This document shows positions 45,719-57,700 of a DNA stretch of 64,000 nucleotides, piece by piece. This DNA comes from Angiostrongylus vasorum. Lineage: Eukaryota > Nematoda > Chromadorea > Rhabditida > Metastrongylidae. Under the pieces are notes generated by a model. That model saw only the letters and a list, made by a program, of their open reading frames with translations. It did not search any database and was not told the DNA's origin. The stretch is taken from assembly GCA_018806985.1 (NCBI GenBank), contig JADANN010000400.1, forward strand, positions 558,001 to 622,000, in the 5' to 3' direction. A program made the position numbers and the translations under genes. Each line of letters opens with the position of its first letter. The first letter of the stretch is position 1.

Positions 45719-48700
45719 TATATATGTGAGTATATACACATATAAATATCTATATGGGTGCATGTATGTGCGTCTTTGTGTGTCTGTGTGTTTGTGTATG
45801 TGTCTGTGTGTATGTGTATGTGTATGCTTGTGTGTTGATGAGGCACAAATGTATGTGGAAAAAAAACAGTATTCATTTAGAATGGGTTTGTGAAAAACTG
45901 TGAGCCAATTAAATAAATGAGCCCAACTTCTGGTGACTGACTATTCGCTATTCGATGTGTGCTTGTTTAATAATATTGTATAATTTGACTTCTGGACTGT
46001 TTTTTTAAAGTTCTCTAATTTTGTTTTCCTTTTTTGTGCCATATTCTACCTTTAAATCTGTTGCTAAAATTTTAGAGGATTTTTTTAAAAGTTCTCAGCA
46101 AAAGTGGGGGAAGTGGATTAAAACAAAATATACTAGATTATGTTGAAATGTAATCTTCCGTAAATACTACTGGTATTTAGTACAAGCTGTCCCTCTTTTC
46201 CTATTGCGTATTTTTTTCTGGCTCGTACTCGTTATCACATCGCGAAGCTTCAGCGCCCTCTTGAGAATAAATTGCAAATGCCGTAACTGACACCTCGTCG
46301 TCGAGTGTCGATGGGTGTGTGTGGGTGCTGCGTAACCCGTCATCATGTCCTCTTGGGAATGCCACATCCAGGACGATCTCATGATGTTCCGCCGAGACAC
46401 CATTACGGCCGAGAGTCCGTCGAAAGATCCAATATGAGGTTTTTTCCACTAGAACACACAATTGATCTTCGTGGGATCGCGGTCTGGCTTGGATTTCCGT
46501 AATCTCTTGCTCAGCGTAGTCGTCCTTCATTAAGAATGATCGTTATGAGGCAGTGCATTATCGTCGAGGTAGAAGAATTCATATGATTCAAACATATAAG
46601 CGAAGACTTGAGGATTTCTGAGTTAAAAGAGAACTAATTTCGTTCCTAGGTACCACATCTTATGTGCTTTCTTTGTTTCCAAAATTCCCACAGCGTTGAA
46701 ATGAATTCGCAAATGCTTTTGTTCTATCTCAGTGAGCATTGCACTATCGAAATAGAAGACGAAAAAATGTTTTCCTATGGTATTTTTCTCTTTTTAGGTC
46801 TCCATCCTTCTAAACGAGTCTAACCGGGCAACGTAATATAGTCGTTTGCTTCACAAATTTGATTGGAGTAGATTTGCATCGTAATGCTGTTGGCGGCTCC
46901 TCCATTCGCCTTAAGCAAAACCAACAATACCATATAGCATTTTTAAAACAGTAGTTAGACATGTCTTTGGCTAAATTCGCTAGAAAATGCGAATCATCGA
47001 AGAAATAACGAACAGAAATTAGTGTGAAGAATAGATTTCTTGAACAGAAAATAAGGTCAGAAAAGGGAACAGCAATGAGCACGAACCTACTAGCGCTACT
47101 GGTAAAAGATTTATGGAGGGTTCTTTATTTTCTTACTGAGCAAACTCTAAGTGTTATTTTATTCTCTATTCACGAAAAAGCTGACGTTTCGGCGGATTTC
47201 GCCTTCCTCAGAGCTTGGAAAGGTCAAGTTGACAGCAATCTACCCGGCCAAACACCTCCATAACCAAACAGAGAAAACGTTAAACCAAGATTTCAATCAC
47301 ATTGAATACAGAGTCTTTGCACACTCACCGCTTTCTATGAGCCTTTCACTAAATACGTAACGTCGAGACCAACCATACAGAGTTCACATGGAATCGTAAT
47401 GTGCCCATCTCATCAGAATAACAGCCTTAAGGCTTATATACTGCCCAATATCACGCGTGATTATAAGGCGTTTCTCCTTGCGCTTCATTTTCGGATTTCT
47501 GGAATTAATCCAGAACGCCTCGAGAGTTTTGCGCGCTTATGTTCTCGATTCTTTTGCGAGGATCGTCACCCTTATTTCAAAGTCCTCCCCGTTATGTCTC
47601 TGCGTCCCTATGCGTGCCTAGTGGGGTATTTGGTTTATGTTTACCGACTAGGTGTTTTTTATGCGGACACAGAGTGGTCTACCCGTTTCGCCAATGTATT
47701 CGTCTCCGCACGCCTTACAGAAGATCAGATAAACTGTATCCGAGCTCATGCAATGACCTTCTCTACCATTAGGGCAAATTATACAATTTTCCGTTGCACA
47801 TAGACGGTCATATAGGCGGTTACGAACTAGCTGGCGCTTTCAACTACGTTTACCGATTTCTCTAGACCCGCCCTTCTTAAGCAGTGTTTTATAGCTGCGC
47901 TTACACCATTTGAGATCAAGGGTAGGATAATCGGGACCTTTTTATCGCTAGAAACACTTATCCCGAGCTACAGTTTCGTAGGCATTAGAAATGGCTATTT
48001 GCCGTGCCATGTTCCGGGACTCCTCTCTCTGCTCTCTTCCCGTGCACACGTTAGTTGGTGTTCGAAACATGTTTCTTACAAGCGCCCTTTTTTGTGTGAG
48101 AGGGTTAAGAGGGGGAGGTGATGAACCAAGATGTTTTTACTACTTGGCTTTCGGTACCACTTCATAGTGTAGCCATTTTCTGACAGGTTAATTTGGACGT
48201 TCAGGAATGGAAGCCAGTTTTCTTTCGGTTTCTCTCGGCTGAACTTGAAATGCTCTGACTCTTTGTTTAACAACTCGAAACATTTGTCTATTTCCTCTTG
48301 TGTTAAGCAAAGGACAAAACAGTCATCTATATATCTACAGTACAGTAACGGCCCGAGGTCGGTCACTGGTGCTTCCAGCTTAGACACAAAGGCAATGGCA
48401 AGACTTGGTGCGAGTCGCTGTCCCATTGCCAACTCTCTTATTTGAGCGTAGTAACTTTCGGACCATCTGAAGATTGAGCAGCTCAAGCATTCTTTCAAGA
48501 GTGCCATCAACTGCTCTATCTTGAAGCAATTCATGTTTATTTCTCCTTCATGTTTTATAAGCAGTTCGAATATGGCTTGCATTGCGGAGTCATTCGACAC
48601 GTTTGTATAACGGGCGGTCACGTCGAAGGACTCCATCGCGTACGCGCTGTTGGGCTGCGTAGTACGTAGACGATCCAGAAACATCTGAGTATTCGTAAGA

Positions 48701-51700
48701 TGGGCTGGAATGTGTTTCAACAGCTGGATAAATATTAGGGATAAAAACCATGTTATCCTATCCGTTGGTCCGTCTACTCACGTAATGATAGTTCTAACCT
48801 TAACCAATGATGGATCGGTAGACGCAAGATCATCGCTGGATACTAACTTATGAGTTTTTATAAGCAACTACAGGACGGGGCATGTTGTTAAGTCAACTTC
48901 TAGTTGAGAGATAACTGATGGCTTTAAACCAGCAGCCCTTGCCCTTTTGACCCATTCGTGGTTCAATTTTCGGTATTTACTTTTAAACTCCTTCTCAGAT
49001 GATGGGCGATAAAGTGAAGCATCTTCTAGATGCTTTTCTGTTATCTTAACATCTAACTGATGGGGAATTACGACAAACTCTCTGCCCTTAATGGATAGTC
49101 TTAGGTTTTTCAACTTTATCAGCTCTCGTACCTCTCGCATACCACGTTTTATGGAAGTGATGAATAGACGGAAGGAAGAGAGAGAAGTTCCATTTTGTGA
49201 TGTTATATTCATAGCTACTCTGTCGTTGTAATTTACTCGCTCGTCAGATAAGTAATAGCCGTATTCAGCAATAAAAACGGCTTGCTGGAAATATGTCACA
49301 CAGTGGATGTAGAACGAAGCTGTAAAATAGGAAGTTAATCCGTGAATGGGTCTTAATAATAAATGGAAAATAGCGTTTTTTTCATAGCCTCTACAGTACC
49401 TCTAAAGGAAAGCCAACTAATACCTCTGCTACTACTTAGACATTTGGACGACTTGGCATCACTAGTATTGCGAGCCCCAGTATATTTTCCATTTATTTCT
49501 TTGCTTCAGGATCGTCTACCGTGGTGGTGATTTGCTTTGAGTAGTGTGCCTGGTTTGAGTATTATCTAGTGATCGAAAGACTGAAAGGCTGCTAGAACTG
49601 TTAATACTATTAAATCCGAAACGAGTAGCCTAATAGTGTGTCCAATAATAAGTCTGAACGATGTTTAAGCCCTGAATGTGACTAAAGCTTGCCGATCTGT
49701 CACCAGAGAGTCATTGAATCCTATATTATTCCGGTGATTAGTTGAAGCGCTGGAGCTCGTCCTTCTCTTTACGCATAACTTATCGGCTTTCTCTAAATGT
49801 GCAACATTTTGCTTGCGGACGACTAATTCTCATCTGATTGGTTTCGGACGGACCGATTCCCAATCGACGCGATGCGTTGTCGTTCCGCCAAAGCTGAATG
49901 TTGGAAATCTGAGTTGGGCGACTCGTGCGAATAATGCATATTGTTTTATCGAAGCATAGAAAGTATTTACAAGAAGATGTTGGGAGAAAGCAATGAGAAG
50001 AACACCGCTAAAGTTTCGTGCAAGTTTTCTACGCCCAAAAAAGCTGGACAACTAAAAAAGTTTTAATAGACAATGAGCGACCTGCCAAGAAGGGCTGATA
50101 CAATGTAGGTGAAAATACACTTTCTTCAAACGCGAAGAATTTCTTATCATCGTGGTAGATAGATATTATCAAATCACCTAGAATCACATCATCTATTTAA
50201 AAAATAATGTTGTAAGAAATATCAGTAGACACTTTTTTTCGTTCAAGCTATAGAGCCATTCTGCGCTTTTTTACTTCACTGATTTACTGCCTATGTATTT
50301 TAAGAAGTAATGTTTTGTGGATGGGGATGGGATGGCGCGGTGCTCAATGATGCCGTCTATCAGGAAGCAACCGAGCTACATCGACCTCCTACACAACGGT
50401 GTCCTCCAATCCGCATGGGGATGCATTAGACCGGCTATTTCCGACTGCAAGGAGGTTAGACTACCAGCATTCTGCAACGTTCATAAAGAAGACGAAATCC
50501 TCAAGCAGCATCCGAACTACACGCGGAGTGTTCCAAGGTTGTTGTGAAGGATGAATGCGAGGAAAACGAATCGAGTTCAAGAAGTGCTGGCATCCGCACA
50601 CCATATGTGAAAGCGGTCATGTAAAATTTAAGAAAATGTATGGTGGATATTTATTCTTTTTATCGATAAGTTAACACGAGGTTGATAAACAACTTTATTC
50701 GACTAGCGTTTCAACGTCTTCGCCTTCCTCAGAGCCTATGATTCAAGTCGATCTCCACAGTCCTTCATACTCTCGATGTGGTATCTCCGTCGTCGTATCG
50801 AGTCGCATCTTCCGGAACTGTTGTTGTTGATGGTGATTTTCTGGTGATAAATAGCTTGTTTTTTACTCGGCAATCCATCATGCAGAAGTCGGTTTCATTA
50901 TCAGCTGGTACAAAGCTTAAAAATATCTCAAGAAGCAACTTTGCTTTAACCCCAGGTTTTCTCTACTACCAAGTGTATGAAACAGCATCGCAGCGTCAGG
51001 TTGTTTATTCTAGCGAAGCTCCACTGTAGAAGATCGGACTCGATACGAAGATGAAGATACCGCACCGAAAATACGAAGGACACTGGACATCGACTCGGAT
51101 CATCGGCTTCGAAGAAGGCGAAGACATCGAAACGCTAGTCGAATAAAGTTGTTTATCAATTCCATGTTAACTTACCAATTAAGGAATACATATTGACTAG
51201 TTAAACGAGGTTGAAAGGAAATCTGTTTTTGAAATAATGTATTGTGGATACTTTTAAGAGTAATTTCCTTTACAGAGGAAGTGGAGGCGAGAGAGATGCA
51301 TAGCGGTCATTTCTGATATTCGTCTCATTCTGGCTTTTCTGGGCTTTTCTTAATGAAACTTGCGCCTCTCTTTTACGACTTTTACGTCCACTTATACCAT
51401 GACTTTATCGCCTGCTTTATCGAATCTCCTGAAATCACAGAAAAGCTTGAGTAAATGCTTTTCTTTCGTGCTCCCGTCACTTCTCCTTCTTGTTCTTTTC
51501 CAGCAACGTGGTGAATACTTGCGTTATCTTCATTGGCAGCAACATTGAACGTTTTCGTAGACTCCTAGAATTGAAATGAATAGAAAATTATCTTACTAAA
51601 ATCTTATTTTATCCTGTAGAAACTGTGGAAGCTAATTTGTTAGAACCTAGTAGCGAAAGGCCAGCTTCTGTATTTTTATTACACAGCGGGAATCGTAGGA

Positions 51701-54700
51701 GTTGTCATAGGTTAGCAAAGTATTTCTAGTGGTTCTCTCTAGAAACAAATTTCTTAACATGGAACCCATTGATGAAATTCTATGTCCATTTCTTACCTTC
51801 GTTTTCTTTTCTTTTCTTCGTTTTCTTTCTTTCTTTCGTTTTTTTTGGTCTTAATTCCAAATTCTTAGTATGTTCGCAGATTTTCTACAGCATTCATTAT
51901 CTGGTAGAGACAAAGCAAAAAAGATTGATAAAAAATGAAAAAAGGTACTAAATAGAAATGAAAATGGAAAAATGTGGAAAAATGTAAGAACGAACTAAAA
52001 CGAAAAATGACCGAGAACTTTCGCTTTCATGTAATATTCTGCCACTTTGTTTTACTTTCTTTCATTATTTTCCTAACCAGTTTTTTTCAGAGCCATTGAT
52101 TCAGTCATATAAATCTGTCTTATCTTTTTTTCTAAGTTAATTCAGCTACAATGATGCTGAGATATTTGCAAAACTCTGGAACCCAGGTGTCTGCGGTGGG
52201 GAACGAATGGGCAACTACAATTTCCTGAGGCTAATGCGTTCACCACCACACCATGCAGGTTCTTCGTTCCGCATGTTTCTCAGCTAGTTCTATTGATCAT
52301 GCTATCAGCAATAACCCGTCTGTGGGATTGATGATCTGAGGAGCGCAAATCGGCAATTAACCCAGTTTTGCTCAGGCTGTAGTCGAAATCACTAAGTTAA
52401 TTCGATGGTTACAGTGAACATAAGAGTGGTACGGCGACAAACTACTGAAAACATTCTATTTTACGTATTCTTTGTATTCAGTGTTTCAGTTCTTTGTATT
52501 TATTTGCTATCCGACTCACAAGTTAAGCATTTTCCAGAGTTTCAAGCTATTCAGCTTGAGTTTCAAATGCCCAATTTCACGAAAGGCAGAAAAACGGCTT
52601 CCTTCCTTTTTTTCTCATTATAATTTCCACAGTATAAAATTCAGTGATCGAACGCCTAGGCTTTCTGAGTGGACATTCCTTTAAAACTTTTCAAATTACA
52701 TTTTCTCCTTGAACAAGCACTTTGTGCAAGAAAACTCCTGAATATGCCTCAGTTTTCTTTGTTTTTTGTTTCGAGCTATTAAAATTTCGTCTTTTACATT
52801 AATAACTGTCTTTGTTCTGTTGTTTTCCGTTGCTTAATGTACTTTTGAAAACCATTCTGTATACGTTATTCACACAGAAATCGTCCCTATTCATTTTTCA
52901 GACATTCGAGCGAGTTGTGGTGCAGAACATCTTGCATGGTTTGTCGCCGTCACTCTCCGACGCCATAGCAAGCGTGAGTCGATGGAGGCTTGTCCGTGCC
53001 GCACTGCCCCACATTATACAAGTAAGTTGTAGCAGCACATCCTTACTCAAAAATCTTATAAGGTTCTTTTCTAACACCTTAGTGGGCACTTTATGGTTAC
53101 TTAGTCGAAATTCTTTTCAAGCTTGAGATTCGATGCAAAACTTCAATGCCGATAATCTACGAAAATATCATTAGTTTGGCATGGTGTAGTGTAGCTCAAC
53201 TGGAATAGACATCCGGAAATTGTATTTTTCCTCAAGGAACAACGAATCTGTTTAGTGTTGACCGATTCTTAGTAGATTCTTTTTATAAAATAGACAGCAC
53301 TCAATTTTAATCGCGCGTTTGCAAAGGACTGTATGATCCTCCGACCCACGATTTCATCACCCCAGCGTGTATATAAAGAAAAAAAAAGAGGAAAGAAGAA
53401 CGCGAAGAGCTGATTGGGTCATTTTCCACATACTCAATATCTATGCATACAAATAAAGCGAATATCGTGGAGTAGTTAACAACACCCTGTAACACACGCA
53501 TTGTCGTTCGATCTTTTATCCCATGCTAACCATCCTTCCATCTCTCCAGCTTTCCTGGAGGACAAAAGCAATGACGTAATACATCGGTCGAACCTCTGAA
53601 ATCACTTTATAGGTGAATATTATGCAGTAAATTCTCTCTATGATGCTTAGTGGAGTCGAATTCATGGAGTATCCCTGAGGGATTGCTCAGTGCTAAATCC
53701 CTTGTGCGTTTGAGTAGTGGTTATACGGGATTTTTTTGTCTAAAACCGATTCAATTCTTCATTTTGTTCTTTAGTGCTGTGGTTCGTTATTGGAAGCATC
53801 CGATAGCCGAGGTTTATCGATATCTCTACAGAAGATCCTCTATATACTTCATTGGATGTTACTTGATTCTGCTTCCGAATGCGCCGAAGTTTCATCAAAG
53901 GTATGTCCAATATAGCACTGGATGTAATGATTGCACCAATTTCGATTATAAATATGTCCAATGTGTAACTCAACTCCTTATTTCCATAGTATGTTCAAAT
54001 TATGTCTAGTTTCCAAAAATTCGTTGTCAGAAAAAATTGTTTCGTGTTTTTCTAGTTTCAGTCAGCGTTAAGTTCAGGATGAGCCAAGTCAACAAACTCG
54101 TGGACAGGGTTTATTCGCAATCTCATCGATTCAACTTTTTGTCTATCTCATTGCTCCATTAACTGATACGGTATCAGAAGAGGATATATCTAGTAATATA
54201 AGACTTGAGAGCGGCCTGAAAATATGGCAGGCTTTATGGCAGGTAGGCACTACGTCAGCTCTATTCTTTATTTGGATTTTTTATTGTTTTTTTCTTCTCT
54301 TGGCAATGAAAGAGATCGAGAGTTTGACTGTGAAGCAGGCTAAATATGAAATCCTTTTAAAGGGCTATGATTTAGGAATGGAGTGCTAATAAACGAGAGG
54401 TGTAAGGATTGTAAGGAATTTCCTTTCTTTTTTTTATTCACAAAGGATCGATCGTTCTTTCGACCCTGTGCTCGGTCCCCCCACCATGCCTTTCCATATC
54501 TCCGCGGTCGACAAATTGGTCGCCGACTTATCTGGGAAGGACAGTAGACTGACTTGTCAAATAGCTACTTACTTGATACTTGAATGGCTCGTCCTCACTA
54601 GTTGTGCCGGCCCCAGCACAATCTCCATTTTTTTGGAGATATCCTGGTTAAGCCATTGTGGTTCCCTTGAATGCCGAGGTCAACCTGGCCAAAGTCTTCC

Positions 54701-57700
54701 CCAGGACTTCACCGCCAGAGGCAGTAGTAGCCCTTGTGGGTCAGAGGAGTATTTGCCACCATGCGACTTCGATACCAGGACGGTGATGGATGCTGCTATT
54801 AGTTTACTCTTAGTTGGGTTTCCTTATGGAAACGCCAGACTCCTTCTGAGCTTTCGAGACCATGCCAGGAGATGAATCCTCGCTGTCGCAGTCGGACACC
54901 TAGGAACGCCTCCCAGCCACGACGAGACGTAAACCTTTGGGAGCTGTCACATAGGTGAGCCACCAAAATTCATTGCACAGGCCTAATATGCATTCAACCA
55001 CCTCTCCGATGCTTGATGAAGTTGAATGTGTAGCGGGTCGCTCAACGATTAATCAACGGTGAACGCTTGACGCTTCTTTATTTTGCATTAAAACGTAAAA
55101 CATTTTATCGAAGCTCTGCGTTTTTTCGCAAAATTCTCGAAACAACTACGTCGTCATCGTAAGACGTTGCTGATTAATTCAGGCCAAGTCTACCCCTTTT
55201 TTTGCGAGAGGTTGCACGGCTGCTCACATTGTCCTTTGTGCGCTCATCGTGTTAATTAAATTTCCAAAGTGCACGTAATAATGTCGTATTCATAATTTAA
55301 AGAATAATATTTTATCACGATACATACGTACATTCCTGGAATTCTCCCATTTCTTTGAGTTTCTTAACATTCTTTTTTTAAGTACTAATCTCCATTCTGG
55401 TGTTTTTTTAGATTTACATTTTACCTGACCCGTCATCACATCTACTGTGCGGATCCCAGCAGTTCTCGAGTTCAGTTGGTTATCATCGCATCTACCGTTC
55501 ACCAGTCTTCGAACACTTTGCGTGCTGTTTCATCTGCTACTTGAGGATTTTGTTTTCTTTATGAATTTCGTAGAATGCTGGTCGAGTCGACGCTGTCTTG
55601 GAGATAGCAGAGCTAAAGCGTTTCCACAAAAAGAGCGTTGATGGAGGAGGTTAAAGTGGCACCCTTTTGCTTCCTGAGCGACGGCATCGCTAGCTGCGCT
55701 ATCTTCAATCTCTACTCTCGTAACAGTAGTTGAAAAGGCTATCTCGTCGGATAAACATAAGTTTGATGGTTATTTTCGACAAATGCATATGGGGTTTTTT
55801 TTATCGCAGCTGCGCAACTTAATTATCCACTAATGTAAAGCAGTGAACATTTTTGACTAAGTGACATCAAGGCGTTGAGTTCCTTCTTATGGCTGAGTAG
55901 GGATTAGAAGAGCTGTGTTGTCATAGTGCAGATGTGATAGTAGACGGGTTAGTGTACTTTTGTGTCGTGTAAAGAAGATGAACGTTGAAAAGATGGCTTA
56001 GTTTCCCATTATATTAAAAACTTTTTACAAAGGGAGGATATATGTTGCTTTTGTTAACCATGTATGATCCCAGCTACGGTATCAGTAGAGCAAATAAAAC
56101 GTAATTCGCATCGGGTTCGGTCCTCTCAATTGTCTTGGTTTTGTAAGAAGTTTATGATATGCAGAAATAGGTAGTATGCAGGAAGCTTTGAGAAGAGATG
56201 AGTGGGAAGTCTTCATGCGAACAATAAGAAGCTTTTTCACGATTATCCGTAAATAAAGAAATGCTGAATGAGTAGGTGTAATACTGAATATATGTTAACA
56301 CTTTGGTAACACTTGGCACTTTATATAGAAGTCCAAAAAAGCAGTGCGCCGATAAAAAGAAATTATTGCTTGGAAAATTAGTGAGTCAGACTTTTGAATA
56401 CGGAGCAGAGACATTGACTGATTTCACTGATTTTCACTTATGCGTGTTTATTACGTTTTAATAGGTCATTGTATGCTGTGGTCGGAAGCTATTACATCTA
56501 ACATATAGACAGTTATGTTTCCGCTGCTTCAAAAAGTGCAGATTGCTCTAATTTGATAGGGTCTGGGAATTAAATTACATCGCAAAACTCGCTGACCTAA
56601 CTCTGAATAGAATGTAAGGACTCTTTTGAAAGTCTTTCCAACTACTATTTCCAGTACCGCCAACCCGATGTGTGGTGTTTCACAGCGCCGGTGAAGCAAC
56701 GACGTAACGAATTGCCACAAGTGATGTTTGTCCGGCAGTCAACCGCTACTTCGATCCCTCTCAACCAAGGCATTTATCTTGGTAATGTTATGAATCACAT
56801 TGGAAACATTGAAAGATATAACACAACAGCCTGCTACCTCATTCTCTGTACTGTTCCCAAGTGAATTTCTATTATTTCAAAGCAAAGGCTTTCAAAATCA
56901 GCTCGAAAGCTCGTATGTGTGAAGAAAGTAGTAGCTCATGTGAAATTTGCAAAGCAAGCATTTCCCACCTGGTGTGCTACAACCGTGATTTTTCTAGAAA
57001 TTTCCTCTTACATTACAAAGCTGAAGGAGTCCTTTCTCCCGACTATATGTTAAAAGGTTTTCCGACGGTTTACGAAACGATTAGCCTGCGTTTTTTTGGC
57101 GATGGTCTTGCGAGGTTCAGGAATAGATGAAAGGGCACATTCTCTAAGTATCGGCACTCACGCTCGCATGTATCTGTAGTAATTTGCAAGATACTTTGAC
57201 ATATCGTTGTTTCTTGTATTGTTCTAGGAAAAGTAGTGCTAAACTACACAATTGCAAACAAACAATTGACTTCAGAAGCTTTTACATTCATAGTAAGTAA
57301 ATTCACTCAAGGAGATCAAGACAAACCGCGACGACCATCCGTGGTTCCACCGCCGAAACCTCCGCGAACCGATCAAGCTGTTCTGGATGAGAAGCGACGG
57401 CGGGAGAGAAAAAACAAAGAAAACAAGAGGAAAAACAGCACATTCCCTGCCGAAAACGTGGAAACTATACAAGTTTCTCCAGCGTATGTTTCACTTTCCT
57501 ACTTTCTTCCGATATCAGTACTTTACCGTTACAGCATGATTGAGAAACCAATTATGAATCTTGCTCTCGCTTTTTGAAATTTTTTGGCTTCTTCGCGAAG
57601 TTCCGAAGTTCCGTTAGAGATTTTGAAACACCATTAAACTCGAATAGTCTACCTCAACTACGATTTCTATAGCTTTCCAAAAGATCATCTTCGACGACTC

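Larger units (their letters stand above)
47110..49330 (-). mobile_element. Penelope-like retroelement, antisense in unc-80 intron 3
   Basis: Penelope-type reverse transcriptase followed by a GIY-YIG endonuclease, the defining domain pair of endonuclease-bearing Penelope-like elements. On the minus strand the order is an N-terminal region (49,299-48,868), RT (48,720-48,076) and GIY-YIG (about 47,770-47,655). A non-coding end follows, carrying the ribozyme-like core at 47,180-47,213. The terminal 360 bp match the short element at 4,272-4,701. A frameshift near 48,080 and the gap between the N-terminal and RT frames show it is inactive. I did not find the 5' terminal repeat. Confidence 0.9.
50650..51235. 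mobile_element. Fold-back element with 15-bp target-site duplication in intron 3
   Basis: 586 bp flanked by AATGTATGGTGGATA (50,635-50,649) and AATGTATTGTGGATA (51,236-51,250), one mismatch. Inverted arms at about 50,665-50,740 and 51,090-51,175 contain TTTATTCGACTAGCGTTTC and its reverse. The same two ribozyme-like cores point away from each other in the arms. It lacks any coding sequence. Confidence 0.75.
44795..52901 (+). other. unc-80 intron 3 (8.1 kb, repeat-filled)
   Basis: Holds the TG/TA microsatellite, an unassigned minus ORF at 46,201-46,530, the antisense Penelope-like element, a LINE fragment, a family B SINE, a fold-back element and a family C copy. Its boundaries GTGAGT...TTTTTCAG are canonical. 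Confidence 0.8.
54243..56654 (+). other. unc-80 intron 6 (2.4 kb)
   Basis: Holds a minus-strand SINE A body piece at 54,475-54,560, the RTE derivative at 54,570-54,970, a plus SINE A tail at 54,975-55,085 and a SINE B piece at 55,428-55,640. The rest has no recognised content. Confidence 0.7.

Noticed and set aside
45607..45893. Two ORFs of 85-89 codons on opposite strands
   Set aside because: They are translations of the TG/TA microsatellite.
47399..47803. 134-codon plus ORF
   Set aside because: Antisense shadow of the Penelope GIY-YIG region, which is clear on minus.
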